Positions 24,315 to 33,059 of a DNA stretch of 33,261 nt are shown piece by piece. The stretch lies in assembly GCA_003818205.1 (NCBI GenBank), contig RPRQ01000053.1, positions 1 to 33,261 on the forward strand, given 5' to 3'. The position numbers and the translations under genes were made by a program. Positions within the stretch are counted from its first letter, which is position 1, and every line of letters begins with the position of its first letter. Source of the stretch: Bacteroidales bacterium. Its GTDB lineage: Bacteria > Bacteroidota > Bacteroidia > Bacteroidales > Tenuifilaceae. Under the pieces are notes generated by a model that was not told the DNA's origin, did no database searches, and worked only from the letters and a program-made list of their open reading frames with translations.

Positions 24315-24344
24315 TCGTATTTCGTAATAATACGAACAAAGATA
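24315..24344 (-). promoter_or_regulatory. Promoter and operator of the ArsE-like operon
   Basis: On the minus strand the -7 box TATCTTTG (complement of 24337-24344) matches TAnnTTTG. It is directly followed by the palindrome TTCGTATTATTACGAA (24321-24336; arms TTCGTA/TACGAA, spacer of four). A wider pair TCGTATT/AATACGA overlaps it. A TTG lies 16 bases upstream of the -7 box. A repressor on this site would cover the transcription start. Confidence 0.65.
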
Positions 24345-24412
24345 GTATCTATTTTCTTTCCAACTAATAATGATTCGAATAAAATTAAAAGATTTTTAAA
24401 AAAAATAGATTC

Positions 24413-25663
24413 CTATTGATTTTCGAAATGATATGGAATTGTAAAATAAAATGTTGAGCCAACATTAACCTCCGATTGAACCCAAATATCTCCACCAAGC
24501 ATTCCGACTAAACTTTTACAAATACTCAAGCCCAGCCCAACGCCTTGATAAAGTTTCTCATTAGTCATAGAAGTCTTGGTAAATCTCATAAATATTAACT
24601 CTTTCTGCTTCTCCGTAAGACCAACTCCAGTATCTTTTACAAAGAATTTAATATAAGAACTCTCCTTTTCATAACCGAAATGGATTGAACCTGATTCGGT
24701 AAACTTTATTGCATTATCGAGCAAATAGGAGAGTATTTGTTCGAGGCGATAAGGATCGGAAATAATAGTAACACCTTTATCCTGATGATTAACCTCACTC
24801 ACTAGCTGAATATTGCTTTTATTCAGCTGCTGCTTTCTACCAGTAAAAAGTATATTTAGTTTATCAAACATAGCAAATATATCACAGGGTTTCTTTTCAA
24901 CTTTTAGCTGCCCTGTTTCAATTTTAGAGATATCGATAATATCCTCAAGCAGTTTAATCAGGGTGTTGCTACCTTGAATAATGTTATCGATAAATTCCTT
25001 TTTTACATTCTCATCAATATTTTTATCGATTAAAAGATTTGAAAAGCCAACTATCGCATTCATTGGAGTACGAATCTCATGTGAAATATTTGCCAAAAAA
25101 GCTGATTTTAATCGGTCGGACTCCTCTGCCTTCTCCTTTGCTATTTTTAGGTCAACGGTACGTTCGTCCACTAGCCTTTCTAAATCGGTTTTGTGCATTT
25201 GCAGCTCATCGCGTTGGGCTTGAATTTCCTCATTCTGCTGTTCGAGGATAATGTTTTGATCTTTGATGGTACGATAGGAGTTCCCTAGTTTTAGCATGGA
25301 GTAAACACGAGCCTGCAGCTCGAAGCTATCGATGGGTTTTCTGATGTAGTCAACAGCACCGCTCTCTAATGCCATCTTAAGGTTTTTAGAAGATGTCATT
25401 TTCCCAGTACACATAATGATTGGAATATCCTTGGTTGCCTCGCTACTTTTAAGTTTCTTAATCGCTTCAATGCCATCCATTTCAGGCATTTCCCAATCAG
25501 TTATAACTAAATCTGGGATACGTTTTTCGGCTAAATCGCATAAAATCTTCCCATTAACAGCCCTAATCACTTTATGCTGTAAGCCGGACTCTCTTAGTGC
25601 ATCAATAATAATCTGCACATTTTCAGGATAATCATCAGCTATTAGGATTGTGTAAGTCTTCAT
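24413..25663 (-). CDS. Receiver-histidine kinase (REC-HK), cytoplasmic
   Basis: A 416-residue soluble sensor kinase with its receiver at the N terminus. REC is at about 1-122 (ILIADDYPENVQIIIDAL, phosphoacceptor in VITDWEMPEMDG, then IIMCTGKM and YIRKPID). A coiled coil covers about 125-185. HisKA carries SHEIRTPMNAIVGFSNLL (histidine near 194). HATPase has DNAIKFTESGSI, VKDTGVGL and GVGLGLSICKSLVGMLGGDI. There is no signal peptide, membrane segment or output domain. The first 150 residues closely match the protein at 31723-32913, indicating duplication. It ends the kinase cluster, 11 bases after the stop of the preceding kinase. Confidence 0.92.
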   Translation of the reverse strand: MKTYTILIADDYPENVQIIIDALRESGLQHKVIRAVNGKILCDLAEKRIPDLVITDWEMPEMDGIEAIKKLKSSEATKDIPIIMCTGKMTSSKNLKMALESGAVDYIRKPIDSFELQARVYSMLKLGNSYRTIKDQNIILEQQNEEIQAQRDELQMHKTDLERLVDERTVDLKIAKEKAEESDRLKSAFLANISHEIRTPMNAIVGFSNLLIDKNIDENVKKEFIDNIIQGSNTLIKLLEDIIDISKIETGQLKVEKKPCDIFAMFDKLNILFTGRKQQLNKSNIQLVSEVNHQDKGVTIISDPYRLEQILSYLLDNAIKFTESGSIHFGYEKESSYIKFFVKDTGVGLTEKQKELIFMRFTKTSMTNEKLYQGVGLGLSICKSLVGMLGGDIWVQSEVNVGSTFYFTIPYHFENQ

Positions 25664-25674
25664 AAAACAAATAT

Positions 25675-27579
25675 CTAGCTATTTTTCAACAATTCAATAA
25701 ATTTCACCTGGTTCAATGTGCTAATATTATTCTCCATTAGCAACACCCATTTTTGAAGATTTTCTGATTTATTCTGCTTTAGATTAGCAAGAATTTCTTC
25801 GATGTCATCGGTTTCATAAATTGTAAATGCCTTTAGCTGATTGATTATTGGTTCTAACATCCTCCGCTCCTCTTCCGTAAATGCGATACTTTCCTTTTCA
25901 ATTTCTTCAGCTTTTTCTACTGCGCGCATTTTAATATGCACCGTTTCTCCTAAATGTAATGTAAACCAAAATGTTGTTCCTTTTCCAACTTCTGAGCTAA
26001 ACCCAATCTCTCCGCCGTGCGCCTCCACCGCAAGTTTGCAAAAAGTTAAACCCAAACCGGTTGAACGTACTCCTCCCGATTTTTTTGCTATTATTTGTCC
26101 GAATTTCTGAAATACGAGCTGTTTTTTATCCTCTGCAATGCCTTCGCCCGTATCGGTAACTTCAATTCGAGCCATCTCATCCGATAAATGATTTGATGAT
26201 ATTACTATTTCACCGTTTATAGGGGTGTATTTTATTGCATTGGTCAGAAGATTAACCATTACCCGTTCTATCACCTCCTCATCTACTCTAGCGACCAATC
26301 CATGCTCAATTTTATTCTGTATGTTAATCTCTTTCTGTTCACAGAGAAATTGAACCTGATTAACAGCTTCTATCGCAATAAATATCAACTGTTTATCTTT
26401 TATGTAAAGTTTCATCTTCCCCTCTTCGTACTTATTTACATCGAGAATGTTCATGACCATGTTCAGCATCTGCTTGCCCGATTGCTGCATGGCAGCAACC
26501 TGTTTTTGGGGGTTATACGTTTTTGGAACATTCAGTATTTGGTTCAGCGGGTTTTTGAGGTCATGAACGATCATGGAAGTCATGCCCTGCTTGAACTCGT
26601 CCATCTCCTGAAGTTGCTCATTCTGTTGCTGAAGTTGCTCGGCTTGGTTAAGTATCTCCTCACGCTGGTAGTGGAGCTCCTCGTTGGTAGCGGTTAGCTC
26701 CTCGTTAAAAGCTTCTAGCTCCTCTTTATGGGCTTGAATTTTCTCATTTTGCAGCTTAATGGCAATTTCAGCTAGTTTTATTTCTGTTATATCAGAATCG
26801 ATGGCAACGAATTTGGTTATCTTACCTGAATCGTCGATTATTGGGGTAAGCGTAGTTTGCACCCAAATACTTTTGTTGTCTTTGGAGGCTAGCATATTTT
26901 CGTATTGAACCGTCTTTTTTGATTCTTTGCAAAGAGCTGTTACCTCTTTAATTTTCTCATAACTACTACCCTCAATCAAGCTGAGCCCCTTGGATAAAAT
27001 TAGATCGTTGAACGTAACACCAAAAAGCTTTGTAAAGCCTTCGTTAACCCATTCAAAGTTGAAATTTTCATCCGTAATAATCACAGCGTTATCCGTTTCT
27101 CTTGCTACAATAGATAGCTTTTCCAACTCAAGGTTAACCTGCCTAAGATGTTCTGATTGTGTTTTTATTAATTCATTTTGGGATTTAATTTCTTTATAGG
27201 AGTTTGCCAATTTCAATGACGAATTGATTCTTGCAATTAATTCAATGGAGTCGATCGGTTTTCTAATATAATCAACAGCCCCAACATTAAGCGCTTTCTC
27301 TAAGTTCTCTGAACTTGTCATTGCTCCAGTTGCCATAATAACAGGAATCTCTTTTGTAATATCTTGGCTTTTTAGATGGCGAATGGCTTCGATGCCATTC
27401 ATAACGGGCATTTCCCAATCGCAAATAATGATATCGGGCAAGAACTTTTCAGCAACCATACATCCCATTTTGCCATTAAGCGCTTGCAAAACTTTATAAT
27501 CGAATTGTTTCAGATTATTAGTAATAATATCTAAAAAACTTTGTTCATCATCTATTACAAGTATAGTTGCTTTACTCAT
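25675..27579 (-). CDS. REC-PAS-histidine kinase, cytoplasmic
   Basis: A 634-residue soluble kinase. REC is at about 1-122 (ILVIDDEQSFLDII, aspartate in IICDWEMPVMNG, then VIMATGAM and YIRKPID). A PAS domain with PAC covers about 160-275 (VARETDNAVIITDENFNFEW, KFVAIDSDITEIKLAEIAIK). A long coiled coil rich in EEL and QQ follows to about 330. The phosphoaccepting HDLKNPLN is near 338; HATPase has TNAIKYTPINGEI, DTGEGI and STGLGLTFCKLAVEAHGGEI. A final ~65-residue segment (FTIYETDDIEEILANLKQ, LQKWVLLMENN) is shared with two other kinases here. The start overlaps the end of the propeller kinase by eight bases, so translation is coupled. Confidence 0.92.
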   Translation of the reverse strand: MSKATILVIDDEQSFLDIITNNLKQFDYKVLQALNGKMGCMVAEKFLPDIIICDWEMPVMNGIEAIRHLKSQDITKEIPVIMATGAMTSSENLEKALNVGAVDYIRKPIDSIELIARINSSLKLANSYKEIKSQNELIKTQSEHLRQVNLELEKLSIVARETDNAVIITDENFNFEWVNEGFTKLFGVTFNDLILSKGLSLIEGSSYEKIKEVTALCKESKKTVQYENMLASKDNKSIWVQTTLTPIIDDSGKITKFVAIDSDITEIKLAEIAIKLQNEKIQAHKEELEAFNEELTATNEELHYQREEILNQAEQLQQQNEQLQEMDEFKQGMTSMIVHDLKNPLNQILNVPKTYNPQKQVAAMQQSGKQMLNMVMNILDVNKYEEGKMKLYIKDKQLIFIAIEAVNQVQFLCEQKEINIQNKIEHGLVARVDEEVIERVMVNLLTNAIKYTPINGEIVISSNHLSDEMARIEVTDTGEGIAEDKKQLVFQKFGQIIAKKSGGVRSTGLGLTFCKLAVEAHGGEIGFSSEVGKGTTFWFTLHLGETVHIKMRAVEKAEEIEKESIAFTEEERRMLEPIINQLKAFTIYETDDIEEILANLKQNKSENLQKWVLLMENNISTLNQVKFIELLKNS

Positions 27580-30500
27580 CGTTTTTAAGATTTATTAATT
27601 CGCTGTACCTCTCCTCGTTGCAGGCCCTAATGGCATTCTCTAGCTGCTGCTTCCATAGTGCGAGACGAGGGTTCTCTTGGGTATCGATGGTTTTTAGTAT
27701 CTCCACTAGATCGCTGAATTCGTAAACGCTATACTCCTTAAATAGCGCGCAGTATGCGCTTAGCTGATCGATTTCCGAAGGGATAAACGCCAAGGCCCCA
27801 TTCTCCGCTACTATATCGTTCACGGGAAGGCTGCCATCCTCTATCAACTCCTGTTCTACAGCTTGTGCCCCGGGGATTAGAAACCAAAAGGTAGTACCCT
27901 GGCCATACTCCGACACCACCCCAATCTCACCGCCATGCGCCTCCACGGCCATTTTGCAGAACGCCAGCCCTAGGCCGGTGGAGCGCACCGAGCCCGAATT
28001 GCGCGCCTCCAGCTGCGAGAACTTGTCGAAAACGCGGTGAAGCATACCCTCCGGAATCCCCTGACCGGTATCGGATACGGATACCCTAACGAAACCGGGG
28101 GGGGAGTTCTCCTCGGCCTGCAGGGTGATGACCCCGTTATTGGGGGTGTATTTTATGGCATTGGTGAGGATGTTCACGAGTACGCGAACGATGAGATCGG
28201 AATCGGCTTGTATGGCTATACTCAGTGGAACTAGGTGGTTCAGCTGAATGGATTTACGATCCAGAAGCATTTGAACCTCCTGTACTGCCTCGCTTGAGCA
28301 TTTCATCAGGTTGTACCTGCCCGGTTGCAGCTTCATCTCGGCACTCTCGAACTTCTGCACGTCGAGGATGTTCAGCACCATGTTCAGCATCTGCTGCCCG
28401 GCCTGCTTGATTTCGGGTGTTTTAGATAGTCCTAGGATGGTGTTTAGCGGGTTTTTCAGGTCGTGGACGATCATGCCCATCATACCCTGCTTGAACTCGT
28501 CCATTTCACGGAGCTTTTCATTCTGATCGTGTAGCTGTTCTGTTTGAGCATGAATCTCTTCGTTGGTAGCAGCCAACTCCTCGTTAAACGCTTGTAAATC
28601 CTTAGCCTGAAGAACCACCTCGGCTGTTTTTTCCATAACAATACGTTCGAGCTGTAGCTTTTGTCGTCTAAGTAAGGCTATTCGCCAGCGATAAAAGCCA
28701 AACAAGCACGAAGATAAAAATGACAGCCCGAATACTCGAAACCACCAGGTTTTCCACCAGGGTGGACGAATAGAGAAGGGATACGAATACTCGTTGCTCC
28801 AGTACCCTTCACCATTCATGGCTTTAACCCTAAAAATATAGTTCCCATGCGGTAGGTTGCCATAAAATGCTTCATTACGAATAGTTGGAGCGCTCCAGCC
28901 ATCATCCAAACCGTCAAGCATATATTGGTACTTAACCTGCTTACTCTGCTTTTGGGTTATGCCGATATACCTAAAGGCAATGAAATTATTATTGTATCGA
29001 AGGCTAAGGTTAAGGGGTAAACCATACCACCTAGCTGTCGAATCGAAGATGAAATCTCTAACGATTACGCCATTCCCAAGGGTAATACTTGTATCTTTTA
29101 TCTCATTTTGCTCCTTCGTTAAAAGATTTACCCATGGAATGCTTTCGTTGTATAAATCAATTCCCGTTAGCTGTATATTGGGCGGAATGGTATCGAGGTC
29201 ATCGCCATCGGGGTGAAAAGCGGTAAGTCTATCATTGGCCCCGATCCAGATTGTACCGCTATAATCCTCACAAATTGTTCCACGATTACACCCTATGCCC
29301 AAAAAACCATCCTCGTAGGTATAATTCTTGAAGAGATTCGGTAGAATTTTATTATTCTTTTTAGAAGAATTTAATACCGCTTCATTTGGATTTGAGCGCC
29401 TTATACCTAAATTTCTCTGGCTTAACTTACTTAACCCAAAGCCAGTACCAAACCACAGGTTTCCCCGTTTATCCTGCAAAATACTGTAAACATGGTTATT
29501 TACCAAACCCTCCTTCTCTGTAAAATGGGTAAAGGTTGCCTTTTCACCAGGTAAGGAATTCCCATCATACCTTGATATGCCCCCTCCATCGGTACCAAAC
29601 CAAATAAATCCATCATTATCTTGTAGGATGCTGTAGATGCGATTATCACTTAAACCCTGTTCTTGGGTAAAATGGGTAAAGGTAAACCCTTCACCGCTGC
29701 TAATGTCAAGCCTCGAAACTCCTCCACCATCGGTTCCAGACCAGATACTTCCGTTTTTATCCTGTAAAATGGATAATACACGATTATCGCTTAAGCCCTG
29801 TTCTTGGGTAAAATGGGTAAAGGTTGCTTGTCCAGCAGGTTGGATTAGCCCGTCATACTTTGAAATACCTCCATCATACGAACCAAACCAAAGGTTACCT
29901 ATATCGTCTTGAATAATGCAATAAATAATATTACTATTTAACCCCTCATCTGTGGTAAATTGTGAAAAGTAGATTCCATCGTACTTGTAAACTCCTCCAC
30001 CAAAAGTACCAAACCAAATATCTCCGTTCGAATCCTCAAGGATACTAAGTATTGAAGTGCTATTCAAGCCCTCCTTTTCAGTAAAATAGGAAAAGGCTGC
30101 CTGCCTGTTGGGTAAGTATTTAATATGCTTTTCACTACTTTTAGCCATGTTGGGATGATCCTGCGGACTAAATTCTTCCCCGCTTTCAGCACCTTCTACT
30201 CGACATCCATCATATTTCGAAGCGCCCATATTCAAAGTGCCAATCCAGAGGTTTCCGCTTTTCGAGTGGATGATTGATAGAATACGGTTGCTGTTTAACC
30301 CCTCCTTTTCGGTAAAATGGGTAAAGCCTGCCTGTCCGGTAGGCATAGATTTTCCATAGTATTTCGAAACACCCCCCCCGAAAGATCCAAACCAGAGGTT
30401 TCCGCTATGGTCTTGTAATATTGATAGAACATTGTTATTGCTTAAGCCCTCGTTTTCAGTAAAATGGGTGAACGTATTCCCATTGAATTTTGATACGCCT

Positions 30501-31705
30501 CCACCATTAGTGCCAAACCAAAGTATCCCGCTATCGTCCTGTAAGATAGTATTAACCTGATTGCTGCTCAGACCCTCCTCTTTGGAGTAATTGGTAAAAT
30601 ATTTCCCATCATACTTTGATATACCAGTCCCACTTGTCCCAAACCAAAGGTATCCTAAACTGTCTTCGACAACGCAGCTAACATTATTGCTGCTCAATCC
30701 CTCATTTTCGGTAAAGTGGGTGAAAGTTGCCCTACCAGAAGAGAGGTCCTTTTCATTGTATTTGGATACCCCACCATCGGTACAAAACCAGATGTTCCCG
30801 CTTTTATCCTGCAGAATACTATTTACCCTATTACTGCTCAGGCCTTCATTTTTGGTGTAATGGGTAAAGCCAGCCTTTCCCTCAGACATGGTTTCCCCAT
30901 CGTACATATAAACTCCATCACTATTAGTACCAAACCAAATATTTCCGCTACTATCCTGAAAAATAAATCGAATACAGCTATTGCTTAACCCCTCTTTTTC
31001 TGAAAAGTTGGTAAAATATTTTCCATCGAATTGGGTTACCCCTCCTGCTAAAGTACCGAACCAAAGGTTACCAGCATTATCCTGTAACATGCTATAAACA
31101 CGATTGTTGGCTAAACCCTCTTTCTCGGTGTAATGGGTAAAGTATTTCCCATCGTATTTTGATGCGCCTCCACCATCGGTGCCAAACCAAACGTTTCCGT
31201 TTTTATCTTGCAAAATACAGAGGATTACGTCATGCTTTAAACCTTGCAGCTTGCTAAAACTGCTAAAGTTTTGTGGATTCTGATCCTTAACATAGGCATT
31301 GTTGGCTTGAACAATTTCGGGGATACCCCCTAAAAAAGGACGATTAATCGCTAATACTTTTTTAGGAAGCGCGCAAGAATCCTCACCTGAAATTACCATT
31401 TTGGGGTTACCCGCCAGAACTATTTTTGGTATTCCTGCAATGTGAATGTTAATGTTAGTAAGCACCTCCTTGGGGGTTTTGGCAAGTATTATTTTGGGGT
31501 TGCCCGCTATTACCACTTTTGGACTTGAAATACTGTCTTGGGGTACAACATATCCATTGGCTTCAACTACTTTTTGAGAAAAAGAAATGAAGCTCTTCTC
31601 CTCCTGCTGCGTAGTGCAGGAAAAAGCAAAAAGAGAAACGATAGCTATACTGAATAGCTGAAACTTTATACAAAAAATCCTATAATTAGCAATACAGCGA
31701 TGCAT
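27572..31705 (-). CDS. Two-component sensor kinase with 14 Reg_prop repeats
   Basis: A 1377-residue membrane sensor. The signal peptide ends in a lipobox-like LFAFSC (C30). Residues 60-130 repeat an AGNPK-IVLA unit. From about 150 to 820 there are 14 GNxWFGT-type Reg_prop repeats, enough for two seven-bladed propellers. A Y_Y_Y domain (~915-975) and one membrane helix near 990-1005 follow. Next come a coiled coil, a HisKA with MIVHDLKNPLNTILGLSK (~1085) and an HATPase (TNAIKYTPNNGVI, VSDTGQGI, STGLGLAFCKMAVEAHGGEI). The C-terminal ~65 residues match the neighbouring kinases. Unlike Bacteroides hybrid sensors it has no receiver or AraC domain; the receiver-bearing kinase encoded next is the likely partner. 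Some propeller loops carry insertions that look repeat-derived. Confidence 0.93.
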   Translation of the reverse strand: MHRCIANYRIFCIKFQLFSIAIVSLFAFSCTTQQEEKSFISFSQKVVEANGYVVPQDSISSPKVVIAGNPKIILAKTPKEVLTNINIHIAGIPKIVLAGNPKMVISGEDSCALPKKVLAINRPFLGGIPEIVQANNAYVKDQNPQNFSSFSKLQGLKHDVILCILQDKNGNVWFGTDGGGASKYDGKYFTHYTEKEGLANNRVYSMLQDNAGNLWFGTLAGGVTQFDGKYFTNFSEKEGLSNSCIRFIFQDSSGNIWFGTNSDGVYMYDGETMSEGKAGFTHYTKNEGLSSNRVNSILQDKSGNIWFCTDGGVSKYNEKDLSSGRATFTHFTENEGLSSNNVSCVVEDSLGYLWFGTSGTGISKYDGKYFTNYSKEEGLSSNQVNTILQDDSGILWFGTNGGGVSKFNGNTFTHFTENEGLSNNNVLSILQDHSGNLWFGSFGGGVSKYYGKSMPTGQAGFTHFTEKEGLNSNRILSIIHSKSGNLWIGTLNMGASKYDGCRVEGAESGEEFSPQDHPNMAKSSEKHIKYLPNRQAAFSYFTEKEGLNSTSILSILEDSNGDIWFGTFGGGVYKYDGIYFSQFTTDEGLNSNIIYCIIQDDIGNLWFGSYDGGISKYDGLIQPAGQATFTHFTQEQGLSDNRVLSILQDKNGSIWSGTDGGGVSRLDISSGEGFTFTHFTQEQGLSDNRIYSILQDNDGFIWFGTDGGGISRYDGNSLPGEKATFTHFTEKEGLVNNHVYSILQDKRGNLWFGTGFGLSKLSQRNLGIRRSNPNEAVLNSSKKNNKILPNLFKNYTYEDGFLGIGCNRGTICEDYSGTIWIGANDRLTAFHPDGDDLDTIPPNIQLTGIDLYNESIPWVNLLTKEQNEIKDTSITLGNGVIVRDFIFDSTARWYGLPLNLSLRYNNNFIAFRYIGITQKQSKQVKYQYMLDGLDDGWSAPTIRNEAFYGNLPHGNYIFRVKAMNGEGYWSNEYSYPFSIRPPWWKTWWFRVFGLSFLSSCLFGFYRWRIALLRRQKLQLERIVMEKTAEVVLQAKDLQAFNEELAATNEEIHAQTEQLHDQNEKLREMDEFKQGMMGMIVHDLKNPLNTILGLSKTPEIKQAGQQMLNMVLNILDVQKFESAEMKLQPGRYNLMKCSSEAVQEVQMLLDRKSIQLNHLVPLSIAIQADSDLIVRVLVNILTNAIKYTPNNGVITLQAEENSPPGFVRVSVSDTGQGIPEGMLHRVFDKFSQLEARNSGSVRSTGLGLAFCKMAVEAHGGEIGVVSEYGQGTTFWFLIPGAQAVEQELIEDGSLPVNDIVAENGALAFIPSEIDQLSAYCALFKEYSVYEFSDLVEILKTIDTQENPRLALWKQQLENAIRACNEERYSELINLKNDE
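30326..30345. repeat. Palindromic mini-repeat inside the propeller kinase gene
   Basis: GCCTGCCTGTCCGGTAGGCA is a near copy of the intergenic palindrome at 73-92 and encodes the loop SMPTGQAG between two blades. More divergent versions are at 30095-30116 (loop LPNRQAA) and 29823-29843 (loop IQPAGQAT). Confidence 0.65.
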
Positions 31706-31722
31706 AGCGTTATATCTTTTTT

Positions 31723-32913
31723 TTAGTTTGAAGCATCAGTGGTCAAAGGAAATTTTTTGTTTGCTTTTGGAATCGTAAATGAGAACCTGCTACCTAGTCC
31801 AATTTTACTATCCACCCAAATTTTACCTTTATGCCAATCAACAAACTCTTTGCATAGTATCAGGCCAAGACCAGTTCCCTGCTCCTGGGCAGTTCCTTCG
31901 GTTTTAACATGCTCATCGACTTTAAACAGTTTGCCTATTAACTTTTCATCAATTCCAATCCCAGTATCTGAAACCAAAACAGTAATTTCATCATCAAGTT
32001 CTTCAACCTCAATAGAAATCCTATCTCCCTTTCTTGAAAACTTTATAGCATTAGTAATGAGATTCCTCAGAATGGTTAGAACCATATTCTTATCGGCAGC
32101 TACGATAAGATTCTCGGTTAGCTGCGTGGTGATGCTAATTCCCTTTCTTTCAGCCGAGTCTTTAAGTAAATAAACATTACTGTCGATTATATCTTTTAGG
32201 TTCAGGTTTTCCGGCTTGAATGGAATTTTCCCGGTTTGGGATCTACTCCAATTCAAGAGATTTTCGAGTAGATTGAATGCTACTGAAGATGATTGAAAAA
32301 CCGTTTCGGCCAGCTTATAGCTTTTCTCTATTTCCTGCTCTTTAATTTTTTCTACAAGCAGTTCAGAAAGTCCTAGTATAGAATTAAAGGGGTTTCGAAG
32401 ATCGTGCGCAATGATGCTAAAAAACTTATCCTTAGTTGCATTGGCCACCTGAAGCTCCTCCTTTTGAGCAATTATTTCATCCTTTTGCTGCTCTAAAACG
32501 ATGTTCTGCTCCTTGATAGTACGATAAGAATCGCGCAGTTTGAGCATTGAATAGACCCGTGCCTGGAGTTCAATGCCATCCAATGGTTTTCGGATGTAGT
32601 CAACCGCCCCGCTATCCAATGCCATTTTGAGGTTCTCGGAGGTGGTCATAATTCCGGTACACATAATGATGGGGATATCCTTGGTTGATTCTATGCTTTT
32701 TAAAATCTTTATGGCTTCGATACCATTCATTTCGGGCATTTCCCAATCCGTGATTATCAAATCGGGACAGCGCTTCTGGGCTAGCTCGCATAGAACAATC
32801 CCATTTACAGCTCTAATAATTCTATGCTCTATGCTAGAGCTTTTTAAAGCATCAACAATTATTTGAACATTTTCAGGATAATCGTCCGCTATAAGAATTG
32901 TGTAGGTTCTCAT
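31723..32913 (-). CDS. Receiver-histidine kinase (REC-HK), cytoplasmic, paralogue
   Basis: A 396-residue soluble kinase. The N-terminal REC (~1-122) is almost the same as in the 24413-25663 protein (ILIADDYPENVQIIVDAL, ITDWEMPEMNG, IIMCTGIM, YIRKPLD). A shorter coiled coil follows. The HisKA is of a different subtype, FSIIAHDLRNPFNSILGLSE (histidine near 168), and the HATPase has NLITNAIKFSRKGDRI, VSDTGIGI and GTGLGLILCKEFVDWHKGKI. There is no output domain. The next gene, the propeller kinase, starts 17 bases downstream. The shared receiver joined to different kinase halves suggests domain shuffling after duplication. Confidence 0.92.
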   Translation of the reverse strand: MRTYTILIADDYPENVQIIVDALKSSSIEHRIIRAVNGIVLCELAQKRCPDLIITDWEMPEMNGIEAIKILKSIESTKDIPIIMCTGIMTTSENLKMALDSGAVDYIRKPLDGIELQARVYSMLKLRDSYRTIKEQNIVLEQQKDEIIAQKEELQVANATKDKFFSIIAHDLRNPFNSILGLSELLVEKIKEQEIEKSYKLAETVFQSSSVAFNLLENLLNWSRSQTGKIPFKPENLNLKDIIDSNVYLLKDSAERKGISITTQLTENLIVAADKNMVLTILRNLITNAIKFSRKGDRISIEVEELDDEITVLVSDTGIGIDEKLIGKLFKVDEHVKTEGTAQEQGTGLGLILCKEFVDWHKGKIWVDSKIGLGSRFSFTIPKANKKFPLTTDASN

Positions 32914-33059
32914 GGTCTATATATTATGGAGTATGTTATTTTCAGGTATATCAACTGACCATTGATTACCCCAATGGTTAATTAATTTTGATTCGAAAAC
33001 GAGCAAAAAAATCATTGAAAAAATCTTCATCATATGCTTTTTGCTATTAAACTTTCTAA
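32914..33059. other. Spacer between two kinase genes
   Basis: 146 bases without a convincing gene; a 64-residue open frame at 32917-33111 overlaps the upstream kinase in another frame and is judged a shadow. No clear terminator or -7 element was found, so the cluster may be transcribed through. Confidence 0.4.

Noticed and set aside
25680-25870. HPt domain at the kinase C termini
   Set aside because: The shared tail has about the right length for a helical module but contains no histidine in any of the three copies.
26302-26697. 131-residue plus-strand open frame inside the REC-PAS-kinase
   Set aside because: A leucine-rich antisense shadow of the coiled coil and HisKA region; the minus-strand protein is clearly the real gene.
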